64,000 bases of DNA, from positions 1,240,001 to 1,304,000 of the forward strand of contig NC_091886.1 of the NCBI RefSeq assembly GCF_019399895.1, in the 5' to 3' direction. The notes under the pieces are model-generated. The model searched no databases. It saw nothing but the letters and a program-made list of their open reading frames with translations, and was not told the origin of the DNA. Source of the stretch: Cardiocondyla obscurior. Lineage: Eukaryota; Arthropoda; Insecta; Hymenoptera; Formicidae. Shown piece after piece: positions 15,101 to 26,239 of this stretch (position 1 is its first letter; each line of letters starts with the position of its first letter). The position numbers were made by a program, and so were the translations under genes.

Positions 15101-18100
15101 GCTTGTAAAGAAAAATTTCACGATAGCTTTATTAAACTTTAGAGGGAAACTTGCCGATATGCTCGCTATAAAAACGGTGTAATCAAAGGAAATATTTTGT
15201 CGTTCAGTAAAATTGAAGTGGGCGAAATTATATCGATTGCTTAGGATTTATATCGCGACTAGGGTCTACATGAACTTTGATATTTTCGAGATACGATATG
15301 GCGCCCAACGAGAGTTCTTTATCAGGCTCATACGATGTGGACGGGAAAATCTCTCTTCTCGATAAAATTGTATTATTACCACGAGAAGTTTCAAGCGAAG
15401 TGCTCACGAAAATGCAGAGTGAAAAATGTCTTTGTGTGAGCGAGAGGTACTTCAATCTTGTATATTGTATATCGTCTTATATATTGCATCACGAGCGTTT
15501 CACCTAGAAAAACTCTGATAAGACTTAGATCTACCAAATCGCATCCGTGGTCGATTTACAATTTGACGAGAATTTACGTAAAATCCTTGAAAAAACTTGA
15601 AAGACCCTTCGTGAATTGGGGGTTACCCTTGGCGACAGATTTTACCACTCTCTGCATATGCGTAAGAATGAAAACTTCTAAATTTAGGGTTGAAATGCGG
15701 TCAAACGCCTAGCATGAAATTTTTTTTCTCTATTTTTTTTTCTTTTTTTTGGGGGGAGATTTTTTTTCCTTTCTTTTTTTTCTCTCTTTTTCTTCTTTTT
15801 CTTCTTTCTACAGCGACAAAGAAAATAATCAGTACTTTAGATAAGTCTCTGGGTTAAGATATTTCATCGGAATGGAACTTGAAGAAGTTACATATAATAC
15901 TAGGATTTAGATAATACCAATAAAGAAATTGCGTTTCTTATAAAATTATCCAAGTGCAACTTTCTCTTATCATTTTAGATGTGAAATATCATTTTTATTA
16001 TTTCACATTTTTTTAAATATGGTACTAATATAATACTAGTTATATTAAAAAACATTAATTAAAATTAGGTGATATTAAGAAAGAATTTTATATAATAAAT
16101 GGCAGTAGTAAGGAAATTTTGCAAAGTACTTTTTTTATATTTTTGTAGATCTTTCTAAAGAGTGATAAATTATGATAAAAATTCCATACAACTGAGCTCT
16201 GGAAATAATAATAAAAAAAAAATTTGTCTACAAAATTACTACAAATTTTATATTTTGCATTTTTTATTTAAAACAAAAATAAAAGAAACTTTTACTGCGA
16301 TTGAATACGGGATGCATTTTTACGCTACGTTCTCTCGTCAATTTGATTTCTATCGCAGCGCTGGCAATTGCATCGTGGATTATATTTTCTAAATTTAAAA
16401 TATTGCAGGCCCACATATTTATATTTTCGTATATAATAGTATTAGTCAAACAATGGACGAATATTATCAATATTTAATAACAATAACTATATTATTTCTA
16501 TTCTATAAAAATCTTTTCTTCTTTAATCGTGTGCGTAAATAGATATTAATCTTTTGGCGTGACAAAAAAATTTATTATTTAATAATTCTGTATGTTTAAC
16601 GAAGGATTACGTCGAATCACATATTTGGATCATGCAAATATTCGCATTAAACATTTGTAGTTAATAATTGGATAATTGACGGAATACATTTAGTTGATAT
16701 TATACACAATGGCATTCTACACACGAACGTAATTAACAAAAACAATAGCCAGTATAATTAATACTGAGAATGTCGTATATCAGATTCTATAGGGCTGCAA
16801 ACGTGTAGTGTTACAAATAATTTTGTTGCAATGATTGTAATACAATTTAATAACATAATAACATTAACGTCGATTTTAAGATATACATATATGTACGTGT
16901 ATACGTACATCTTAGATAGAGGAGTGGTTAAAAAAAAAAAAAAAATAAAGTAATAAAAATAACGATAATGGTGATAAAATCGTTTTGCTTCCAAAGGCGA
17001 TTTTAGGACGATCGAGACTTGTATATCGGTGTCCTAATATAACTAGATAAAATTGATATCCGTTACGGTATATTCGTCTTTGATGTTAAACCGGATTCGG
17101 CTCGATACTCATCGGCTGCCTACAAGGCGGAATGTAAGAGTAGATTCAGGGATTTCGTAGAAAAGAGGATTTTCAACCGGTGGGTAAAAGAGAAAGGAGA
17201 TTAATGGAACGAGGTAGAACGTGGGTAGACGAAGTGAACGCCAGAGTATGTATGAAAAAACCAAAAACGATACGGTAACGTGTAATTGTCCTCAATTCTT
17301 TAAATTGAAGAGAGAATCTCATCGCGCTCAAAACGAGCTTCGGCGGTCCAGACTTCCTTTGATTGATTTCTACGTCGCAGACTTTTCTGAATTACAGAGT
17401 CGTTTCTAAAATGTCGAAAGCGCGCAGCGCGCAAATCCATTCCGGAAAGTTTCCCGCGAATATTTCGAGAGTGACAAAAGTTTGTTAGCCGCAAAAATTT
17501 GGCCCGCGTTGTAGGAAGAGTTTATCGATAGTATTTTATTGTCATTAAATGGTATTAAGTAACTGGTAAATTATCTTTTAAAATAATCGTAAATACTAGT
17601 ACTCGCGCAGTAGTTTAAACAATAATTGATCGGACATTGTGATGTACGATTTCACTTTATAAAGCAGACAAAATGATATATTCGATTAATCGCGGTTTGA
17701 AGTAGAAGTCTTGGGAAACCGTGACTTTGCAGGAAACCCTTATTTTAATCACTTTCTTCGACATTACTATTGCACGGTCGCCAGCGTTGTCGCCTTCAGA
17801 CATAATACATTCAAAGCACAACGACTGAGAAAGGGCAAGTTCCAAAGAAATGGTACAAGAACGTAGGTCGCCTTGTACCATTACTTCGCAAATTTTGCCC
17901 CTTTCAGAAGTTGGCACCCTGTAATACACCAAGTTATACGCTGCACCCACGATATCATTGTTGCCGTTAGATGGTTAATGAGAATTTATAAACCCGGCAG
18001 TTCAACATTCGCTGAATTCTAACCACTTGCAATTATCGCTTTCTCAAACGCTAATGTTTTGTTAATTAAATCATTCTCGATGAATTCTATGCAAACCGCT

Positions 18101-21100
18101 AGCAATTTAAATGGCATGCACAATCACATGCATCGTAAGCACAGATTGCACTTTAATTTTCGAAATAACCATTAAGTGTGACATACATTTGCCGTTGGCG
18201 CTTTTTGTCTTTTCCGTCGTCGCGCACACATTGGGAACTCTGATTTATTTCGCAAAATACAGAATTGTTTTTCCTTTTTTTTTTATTTCAAGTTTTAATT
18301 AAACTATTTCTGCAAAAATCATTAGTTTCCTCTGTCCGAGCGGTCCGCGAGTTCACTACAGGATTTGCGATCTGAATGCGAGAGTATCGCGGAACGTGCC
18401 ATGATTTCGCATGCCGAGCGCGGCGCCGATTAGTTTTTTAGTCTGCAATTTGCGACCGGTGGCGGGAAATTCCGATTATCGCTCGGAGTGGACCGTTTCG
18501 TATGCCGCCAGACTCGCGAGGCAATCAGAAAAAATCTTTTATCGCGCCGGGGGGATTTTAAGGGTGTGCGCGAAGTATAATGAGCGTTCCGGACCTCGGC
18601 GCGAAACGGGAGCGAAGGCTACCGCCGGCAATTAATCAAACTTTCTCGCCTCTTCTCGCGGAAATGGTGGTACAGGGAAACTTACCCTCGTGGCCACGAA
18701 GCCCCTTTAAACGTGCGCGAGATAACAATTTCCAACGCGCTTAACTCTTTCACATTTACACAAATCCAATCAAACGTACACATGTCGATAATTCTAAATT
18801 GAACCGAGAGTTGAGGAAGTTAATTTTCGATATAAATTCAAAGTAATATTTGGTATAAATTCTTTTGTAACTCGTCAAACTCCGGAGCGATATTCTCTCC
18901 CATCTTTTCCTCGTTCTTTAGCCGCGAGACAGACAGATAGCACACACTTAGCGGTACGTGAGATGTTACATCTGCCTCTATCATAAAACTTTTTATTCAG
19001 ATATTTTTATCATTACGTTTTTAACGACGTGATTCAGCAATATGATAATCTCCTTACATTACGTAAGCAATATCTTGACAAAGTATCAACGTATATAATT
19101 ATATGCCGATGGTTTTCGAGGGTCTTCGAAACTTTAAAAAGAGGACTGGCAGGGAGTAAAAAGCATCTTCAGTCGGTGAAATTTGTGGCTATGGCATTTT
19201 CCTCGTCTCTTTGACACTTTTTATCTTTGAATACCTCTTTGTACCGCTTTTTATATTTTGAAACGGAAATCTTTATCGATTCTCATAAATGTACAGTTTT
19301 TTTATCTTAAAAAAAAAAACTTCTTTAAGAATTGTTGCGGTCTATAATGAAAGAGATGAGGAAAATTGCCAAGCTCGAGAGTCATAGAAAGTGTTTTCTC
19401 GATAAATAAAGACTTGAACTCTAAAGAGTTAATTTTGCTTGTGTTTTTGTTAAAACAAGATGCTTCAAACTTTTCAAGCCGACCTATTTAAGTTATTGCC
19501 ACAAATGCGGCGATATTACTCGTTAATTTCTCTGTAGGACAATATATTAGCAGAGCAAAGCTTCGGTAATGTTGTGCAATCAATAATTTATTAGCGTTGC
19601 GGTTGCGTGCATTAATAGACAAACTACTGCCCGATAATTTTCTCAGAAGTGAATTCAGCCTTCTCCGGTGACCCCGTTCGAAACATTTTTTGAACGAAAG
19701 AAATTAAATTCCTAGCGGTTGCCAGAATTAAATCTTTTATAGGAAAATTTATAATTAACTTCTGGCCGGCTATGCAAAATGTGTACCGTTTTAAGATGGA
19801 AAAGTTTTTATCGCGTTACGTACTATTTAAAATTAATAAATGAATTTTGTTAACATGTCACATACGCGAAATGAAACTGGCAGTTTAACTTGAAAATGGA
19901 TGTTGTAACTCTAAATGTAATTTCTTGCAATTACATCGTTGAACGGATAAAACGCGTTAATCTCTCTGCACAAATGTAAAATTTACTTAATTAACGGTTA
20001 TAATTGTATTTGGAGTATTCTGCAAACTTAGCAACAAAAATTAATATAAATTCGTAGGAATTCCATTTGGCATTTTAGTCTCCATTATCTTTTCGTACTT
20101 TTATTAAGATGAAGTAATCTCTTTCGGAACGTGCTTAGATTAATTAACGAAGTGTAATAATAAACGTCCTCATAGAACGTGATTTTAATTTTACATTTAC
20201 GGTAAATAAAATTTGTGTCTCAATTTAATAAATTATATTCTTGCACAATAAAGCGAAAATAATTTCAACTAGCAATTACCGTTTCTTATAATTATCTTAT
20301 CATTTGAGAAACTGTATTACTTAGATTTTTATGCCGGCATATTAATTACACATCAATTGATTCATACGGATTAATCTCTTGAGCAATTATTATCTACTTT
20401 TTTATTCAATTTCATGGGACTTTGGTTTGCGCATAAGTCCGCGGATATCATCGATATCCTCAAGCGTAAAGTTCGACTCTTTGTTTTATCCCATTCAGAA
20501 TCGGTAAAACTTTTCCCTTCGCGCATTTTTATTCGTTTACTACTTTTACGAGGGAACGAAAATCCGGAATAGCTCCTCTTACGAAACTTTTCCCTAGTCA
20601 AGAATCAGTTAAGTTATCGATAGCCCGACGACTGTCGTCCGGTATTTTCGACGTAGCACGTCCGCACAATGATTCGCGACGTATGTACAAATGTGTCGAG
20701 CGGTACAGCCAGACGCGCGCATGGAAGGAATTTATGTATATGCAGAGATGAATTCGCTCGAGGCATAAAGACCCTTTGGGGCTTGTACATAATGAGACTT
20801 GTCCGCGATGGCAGCTTTGAGGATGAGAAGTCATGCAAGTTCAAACTTGACGAACAATTCGAAATTTGTGCACGCTTCCCTGCATGGTAATGTTGAAGTA
20901 CGAATTCGTGTTAAGTGAATTATGTCCTCCGCTTCTAAAGCGGAGCGCTTCAGCAACGTTAATATCGCATGTGTTAAGTTTTACGGGCCTCAATGTTAAT
21001 CAATTTACATTCATACGTGCAATACTTTCTTCGAAATTTAGTTTGATTTAATTTTAATATATTAATAATATTATGGCCGGGCAAAGACGGTCTCGGCGAA

Positions 21101-24100
21101 TTTCCCGCCCCTCATCGCGCCTCACCCGCGTCTATTAGCGTGCCGACCAATCTCAATTATATTTTTATACTCTTTATTCGGTTCTCGCTTTACAATTTAA
21201 TCTTTCTGACCATGCGGCTTGCTTACTCGCATCTGACTCGCGTTAGCCCTTCTCGACGCGCATCGCGCCGGAAATGCATAAACCCTTCGGCGTGCTCGCC
21301 AATCGCTTCCTGTTCTAAAAACATTCCTTCGCGCATAGACGTATTAGCCTACTTCTACATTCATTTCGTTAATATATCTCAAGATTATTCTAATACACGC
21401 GGAACTTTAGGACTTCATATCATTTGCGAAAGTACCAGCCGTTTTTCAAAATGATCTATCGCCAAATTTATTGCCTTCGCGATGGGAAAAGGAAGTCTTT
21501 CCGGCAGTAGAAGTTTCTTTAATTATTCCCTCGCTTCGACGGTGGATCTAAAATTCGGGTGGGCGTCGGGCGAATTAGCGAATACATTGGAAAACGCAAC
21601 TTACTGAACAAACTAACCTCGTGTTTGCCCTAAAAGAGGAAGAGCGCGTAATGGTAACGAATTGCGGTATAGTCACGAACGAGGCGCGATTAAACCTACG
21701 TTTTGTCTCGCCCGCGTTTGGATGAAAGCAAAGCGCCGAGAATTACCGCGCGTTTGAAAGTTCACACTGTGGTACGCCTCTGTAACATTAAATCCTAAAT
21801 AGTTTTGCGCATACGCGGCATGTATTTAATGGCAGTGACAGTCGCTGGTAGTTACAATACCTGTCGAGGTGTCCAACCGGGTTTGCGTTAATGGGACTCG
21901 AAATTTTAAAGCGTATTAATATTATGAATTCATAACGCACGCAGTTACGTCGTACATGTCTATACGCAGTTAGCGGGCACTTTGAACGGGAAAATTTGTA
22001 ACTCGTCAGAGGAGCCGACATAAAAAAAAAAATTGGATCGATAGGGCAGGCTGTTCGCTTTTCTTGAAATCCTCCTTGACGTTTAATTACGTACGAACGA
22101 GCAAGTAATCCTTTTAAAATTTCATAACATATCATCGTTAAAACGCATTGTATCCCACGGTACGAAACCGAACGACGTACGTAATCTTGGCGTAGTAATT
22201 AAAAACAGAAATAAACGGAAGTTGTTAAATCTCTTAAATTCGAGCAAAAGGGCTTGCAAGAAATTTTCCTATAAACTTTCTTTTCATAGATTCTGAAGAT
22301 AATAATAATCTGCAGTCATTATATGTTTGTGTGACCAATTCGCGCGCGTCATTATAAATCCTTACTCGCAACTAATTAACGTTAGCCCTTCTCGACGCGC
22401 ATCGCGTCGGAAAAACAAAAATTCTTCGGCGTGCTCGCCAATCGCTTCCGGTTCTAAAAACATTCTTTTACATATAAATGTATTAGCCTACTTCTACATA
22501 TTAGCCTACTTCTACATGAAGAAACACTGTGGCCGGCAGAATTATTAAAATTTCGCCTCTGGCGAACGTGAAAAATGCATTCACATGTGTGCATTACTTT
22601 TTTTTTATTTTTTTTTTTTTATAACCCGACGAGAGACACCGTATGTGTAAGAGCGGCATCGAGAAAACTAGAGATCTCACTTGATGTGCTGATTTCACCA
22701 TTTCCTAGCAACGAGCGTAGTGCAAAGCGTGTGCGGAAATGTAAATTATAATAGAACTGAGATGAAAAGGCGATAAAATTGGGAAAAAAAAAAAAAAAAA
22801 GAAATTTCTCGTTCGCTTAGCTTATTTTATTACAAGTGCAAATAGAGTCATTGTAATATATCACGGTGTAAAATAGAATCTTAATTAGACAGACCCATTA
22901 CATTTTTATTTTTGAATATATCTACGAATTGGCGTGAAAGATTACTCAAAGTCACTCGCGCCGAAATTATTCTATCTCCGAGAGCGCAGAATGCACTTCG
23001 TTAGTCGACGTTGTTTTTTCTTTTAAGCCGCTTTAGTCAGTGATCGGTGCCTCTATGTAACTGAAGGACGAGACAAGAACCGATCGCCCGTCGTTAAATT
23101 TCAAAGCGCAACGTGAGCGAGCATTGCGAAGAGTATTTCGTACGCTAGAAGCACCGCAAACTGTTGGAACGCGTATGGTAGTTAGGTTGCGCTGTCAGAA
23201 GGTATTCAAAGCTGTTTCGAGGCGAGGCATCTGACAGCGGTTTCGGCTTGTCGCCAGAGAACCATACGACATTGCCGTGCAAACAGAGAATTTGCGAGTT
23301 GTACAGAGATTAGGAGTAGTTCGACGGACTTAGGAACGCCGGAAGCTTAGGGCCTCAAAAATCGTAAATCGAAGATTAATAGCCAAGCATTTTCCGTTCT
23401 CCGGTGTCTGACGCTCGTCGGGACGTCGACGCGTTTACGTGGCATTTTCTTCTCCCGCTTCTCCCTACTATTCGCCTCTTATGCCTTACATTATGCAAAT
23501 ATACTAGCGGTGTTTTCTTATATTGCGCATTACGCAGCATTCTCGCGATAACGTGTCAAAAAAATCGTGCGCGAAGCTCGGCGCATATCATCATCTCATC
23601 ATACGCGTAAGCCGCATGATAATGCCTCGCACAAACGGTGGAACGATTTTTCGCGGATTACAATACGCGAGCACACGGAGGAAGGAGTCCGAAGCGATAT
23701 TTTCGTACGATCAAACCCGTCGTTCTTTAATACGGGATTTTATGGCCGAAAAGTTTGATTACCATGGAGAACGATGTGACAGCATTGACGCAGAAAAGGT
23801 GATAAAAGTTTTTATCGATATGCATGAATTCGGTGCTTTTTAGTTTGCCAAAAAATATACGCAAAAAAATTTATGCGAAACAGCGGTAAGGCACACTTGA
23901 TTCGTTAACGTACGGATAAATTAAATTATACGTCTTTCCAATAATTTCTTGCTCCCGGGATGTAAAATAGAATTATTTAACAGGCAAACTTACCCTAGTA
24001 TCGTTGTAAATAAGTCGCAGGCGAAAGCTCTTTAACATGCCCACTTCGTTGATATGCTTGACCGCTAATTTAGCTGCTTGAAGCTCGCTAGATCCTTCTG

Positions 24101-26186
24101 GCCTCGGAATTGCTCTATGCGTCATCTCGAAGAGACCTAGGATAGTTATATTAATTTTCTCCATCGGTTCCGCACTCGATATCGCCACGTCTGTCTTCGG
24201 TTTGCCGTCGGAATCGTTTTTGGCGCGTGTTTCGTTCCCAAACTCAGTATTCGCGAGTTTTTCGTCGTAATTAGATTTTACTCCTGGCAAAGATCCTTCC
24301 GATACTTCGGTAACGGGTAGCCACGACTCGTCGTAAGTACTGTTCCATTTTGCGTCCATCTCGGTCGTCTCTTCGTTTTTATTGTCCGTCGAGACCTCGT
24401 CTACGACGCCATCGAAACCGTCGTTCGCTTTGTGATAAAGCACGTCTCTGCTAGGACTTTTCGGCAGGTCGGGAAGCACGGTACTCGGATACCACGTAGA
24501 TGTTTCTTCAAGTACGTCCTCCTTATGCGGGCCGAAGTGTCGCCTGTCAAACTTTTCGACTTGCGCCGGCACCGGCGCCGACTTGTGATTGATTTTTACA
24601 GGAAATTTCTGAGAACCCTTGATGGCGAAAGGCGCTCCGTCGTCGACGACAATATCGGTATCGCTGTCGTCGCCAGGCTCCGCCGATATTTCACTTACTT
24701 GCGTATAATTATCCTCGTACGCTTGATCCTCGTTCGATTTTCCCTTGCCGAATTTTTTTATTCTAATTATCGACACGTCGTCGTCGCTCGACTCCGAGCA
24801 CATAACGTTACGACAATTCACAGGGCGGATTTCCGTTTCACCAAGATCCAGAGAACTGTCGACGTAGTCCGAGTCAATGTCGGTCCGATTTTCGATTTCC
24901 GAAATTCCGTCGAGTTCGACCTGGTTCTCCATTGAGACAGTGCCAGCGTTGAAGTCATCGGCAACTACATCAATTGCGATTACATTGACGTCCGAGTTGT
25001 TCGTGTTCGCGCTCGTGAACTCGTTACTAACGTCATTTATTACGACCCCGTCGCTCCTGCGAGGCCGATCGGTTGAGCTTTCGGAGCCTCGTTCGCTTCT
25101 ACCTCGATTATTAAGTGCGTAGACATCGCGACGGTCTAAATCAGTTTGTCTCGCGGTCCAGAAACCAACGCTCGAGCGATCGCTCCGATCATCCGCGAGA
25201 TCGTTCAGCTGCTCCGCCGCAGCATCAATATCACGCTCGCTCGGTCGACTTAAAGCTTCACTTTCGCGCAAATTTCGGTAGGCCGAATAATCGTTTGTGC
25301 GTTCACTCGCGCGATTACCGGAAGCGAATAAATTATCGGCGCTTAGACTCGCTCGTTCCGTGACAAAGTTGACTTCATTGCGATCTCGCCGGCTCCTCGC
25401 CGGCTGCATTAAATGATTAACACTCGGAACCGCGCGTAAACGCAGCTGGTCGATCGGGACTTCGAGTAATGCATCCCTGGCATTGTAAACGTGAACGGAG
25501 GTTTCGGGTAGATTGCTGGCACTTCGGAGGAGTCTCTCCAAGTTTGCTTCATTATCGCTGTCGTGAAAATGGGCGTCGTTGTGATGGGAAGTAGCTCGAA
25601 GCGTCGGCACGTTATGGCGCTTTTTAATCAGATTGCCGAACCAGTCCTTCGTATTTTTTTCACGCTGCTTCATACTTCGAGGATCGTTTCTGCTATGTAT
25701 CCGCCGAGCTTCCGCGGTACCGCTCAGTCGATCGCCGGTCTTCCGTTTCGAATAATCACGTTCACCGGCTACAAAGTTTACGAAATTGTCGTCATCGAAA
25801 CCAGTTCGTCTCGTCACTAACGGATCAGATCCATCGCAGTTCCTCGGGGGTTTATACGAATCGCTGATGTGATCGTCACCGGCCACGTCGCTAGCACTTT
25901 GACCAGCCATGCTTGAAGCTTCGTTTTCGCGTCGCGTCCATTCCGGGATCACTGTGATAGCGCCGAGGTCTCTCTGCTCCGGGTATCTCTGTACTTCAAG
26001 GTAACGGGGAAGCGAGCTCAGGTCACGGCTCTTGGGCCTCGTCTTCTCGTCGCACGATAAGGTTGTGCGGAGAAAGGTTAGGCCGAGAAGGAGAAGGGTC
26101 AGGCAGTGGCGTGCCTGAAGGGCTTCGGAGGAAGAGAACAACAGGAGGAGACGAGAGAAATGCCACCGTGTGCGGACGCGCGTCAT
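1..26186 (-). CDS. GABA-B-R3: GABA-B receptor subunit, insect subtype 3-like (5' part of gene; continues past base 1)
   Basis: Class C G-protein-coupled receptor subunit for GABA, expected at the neuronal plasma membrane. Five exons join in phase: 26186-23994, 9169-8852, 7339-7235, 6655-6590 and 145-1 (about 942 codons). All four introns are GT-AG. The first exon carries a hydrophobic N-terminal stretch (about residues 29-40, likely signal peptide), a long acidic Ser/Asp/Arg-rich region to about residue 670, then the start of the Venus-flytrap domain (ILGLFEMTH, PEGSSELQAAKLAV, LRLIYNDTR). Later exons give CDSGVAVDRFF, a C-S-E-V-T-E loop comparable to the GB1 C-S-S ligand loop, SFGSTAPALSD, FLRTVAPDSSHN, DTRIIIGSFS and GGDYAWILPG, in the order seen in GABA-B ectodomains. 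The wording fits insect subtype 3 better than subtypes 1 or 2, from memory of the Drosophila protein. The seven-helix domain and tail are outside the window. Family is sure; subtype is likely. Confidence 0.9.
146..6589 (-). other. GABA-B-R3 intron 4
   Basis: About 6.4 kb of AT-rich intron with many poly-A/T runs and no supported gene on either strand. A perfect 12-bp tandem duplication (AGGTTGCTAAAT) lies at 5079-5102. Short ORFs here are patternless and unlike any known protein. Confidence 0.8.
6590..6655 (-). CDS. GABA-B-R3: GABA-B-R3 coding exon 4 (22 codons)
   Basis: A small exon found by homology, between acceptor TTATTGCAG and donor GTGAGT, phase 0 at both ends. It reads ELDTRIIIGSFSPRLAHRV then FCE, matching the D-x-R-I-I-(I/V)-G-x-F segment that precedes the conserved cysteine in all GABA-B subunits. 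It joins cleanly to exon 3 (RTLK) and exon 5 (AWKLGM). Confidence 0.9.
6656..7234 (-). other. GABA-B-R3 intron 3
   Basis: A 579-bp intron between exons 4 and 3. It holds a poly-A tract followed by GA-rich sequence (about 7147-7198, plus strand). Nothing else recognised. Confidence 0.8.
7235..7339 (-). CDS. GABA-B-R3: GABA-B-R3 coding exon 3
   Basis: A 35-codon exon, phase 0 at both ends. The acceptor is CTGTTTCAG before GCA GTG AAC and the donor GTAAAA follows TTG AAG. It encodes AVNDLVTELEQANITC followed by TATITFAENDYKEQLRTLK, the helix and strand that follow the hinge in GABA-B ectodomains. NIT is a potential N-glycosylation site. Confidence 0.9.
7340..8851 (-). other. GABA-B-R3 intron 2
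   Basis: A 1.5-kb intron between exons 3 and 2. It is CpG-rich in places (about 7680-8300) but has no recognisable gene or repeat. Confidence 0.8.
8852..9169 (-). CDS. GABA-B-R3: GABA-B-R3 coding exon 2 (ligand-binding lobe 1)
   Basis: Acceptor TTTTTAG precedes TGC GAT TCG; the donor follows TAT TCC TTG as GTAAGT. The exon is 106 codons, phase 0 at both ends. It encodes CDSGVAVDRFF, then the cysteine/serine ligand loop (TACSEVTETLA), VIQVSFGSTAPALSD, FLRTVAPDSSHN and FGWDTVTALSQ, which line up in order with GB1 and GB2 ectodomains. Confidence 0.92.
15720..15811 (+). repeat. Polypyrimidine (T/C-rich) tract
   Basis: Almost uninterrupted T with some C on the plus strand, broken by a G6 run near 15751-15756. 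Low-complexity sequence inside the GABA-B-R3 intron. Confidence 0.85.
17849..17882. repeat. Perfect 11-bp inverted repeat (hairpin)
   Basis: AATGGTACAAG at 17849-17859 is the exact reverse complement of CTTGTACCATT at 17872-17882, with a 12-base loop. The stem is too short for a microRNA precursor. Function unknown. Confidence 0.7.
21222..21360. repeat. Unclassified dispersed repeat, copy 1
   Basis: Bases 21241-21360 align without gaps to 22380-22499 with about 14 mismatches in 120. A shorter similarity (CTTACTCGCA) extends upstream. The copy stays open on both strands: minus-strand reading includes MFLEQEAIGEHAEGF and FRRDARREGLT. It could be a transposon fragment or a lineage-specific interspersed repeat. 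The family is not recognised. Confidence 0.75.
22361..22517. repeat. Unclassified dispersed repeat, copy 2
   Basis: Second copy of the element at 21222-21360, same orientation, 1.1 kb away. Many of the differences are C/T or G/A changes. The terminal segment TATTAGCCTACTTCTACA is immediately duplicated (to 22517), giving a small tandem repeat absent from copy 1. Minus-strand reading is MFLEPEAIGEHAEEF then FRRDARREGLT. Confidence 0.75.
23994..26186 (-). CDS. GABA-B-R3: GABA-B-R3 coding exon 1 (731 codons, signal peptide plus long extension)
   Basis: The ATG at 26186 is the first in-frame Met after an acceptor-like AG (rc of 26240-26241). The frame stays open for 731 codons and ends AAC GAT ACT AGG at a GTAAGT donor (phase 0). 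The last 60 or so residues are the first strand and helix of the ligand-binding domain. The preceding roughly 670 residues are rich in Asp, Ser, Arg, Asn and Glu with few cysteines, so probably disordered. Basic sites such as ARSRRD (about residue 263) and IKKRHN (about residue 187) resemble proprotein-convertase sites. No known domain was recognised in the extension. An open frame this long in AT-rich DNA is strong evidence that it is coding. Confidence 0.92.
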
Positions 26187-26188
26187 AA

Positions 26189-26239
26189 TCAGTCGTCGAT
26201 TTTGTGACGACTCGAGGCGCTCTTCCGGTTCCTCCTCAT
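26189..26239 (-). promoter_or_regulatory. Upstream ORF of 16 codons just before the GABA-B-R3 start
   Basis: On the minus strand a polypyrimidine-AG (CTTTTTGCAG) is followed immediately by an ATG at 26239. It opens a 16-codon frame (MRRNRKSASSRHKIDD) that stops with TGA at 26191-26189, two bases before the receptor ATG. If the acceptor is used, this is the 5' leader in exon 1 and at least one noncoding exon lies further upstream. Such a close stop/start arrangement commonly lowers or tunes initiation. That role is inferred. Confidence 0.5.

Larger units (their letters stand above)
9170..23993 (-). other. GABA-B-R3 intron 1 (14.8 kb)
   Basis: Large intron separating the N-terminal exon from the rest of the ligand domain. 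It contains the duplicated 120-bp repeat (21222-21360 and 22361-22517), a short perfect hairpin (17849-17882), a polypyrimidine block (15720-15811), and CpG-richer islands around 12.7-13.4, 18.35-18.7 and 23.0-23.8 kb. No nested gene could be supported. The open frames here are under 120 codons and lack recognisable motifs. Confidence 0.75.

Noticed and set aside
17657..17950. 97-residue minus-strand frame
   Set aside because: Checked for receptor ectodomain or transposase resemblance and none was found. The verified exon chain skips it.
23523..23843. 106-residue plus-strand frame in the receptor intron
   Set aside because: No recognisable motif and no splice or promoter support. It is compatible with chance in a CpG-richer patch.
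24432..25363. Plus-strand frames of 81-167 residues
   Set aside because: They are antisense to the long GABA-B-R3 exon, and their sequence has no protein-family character.
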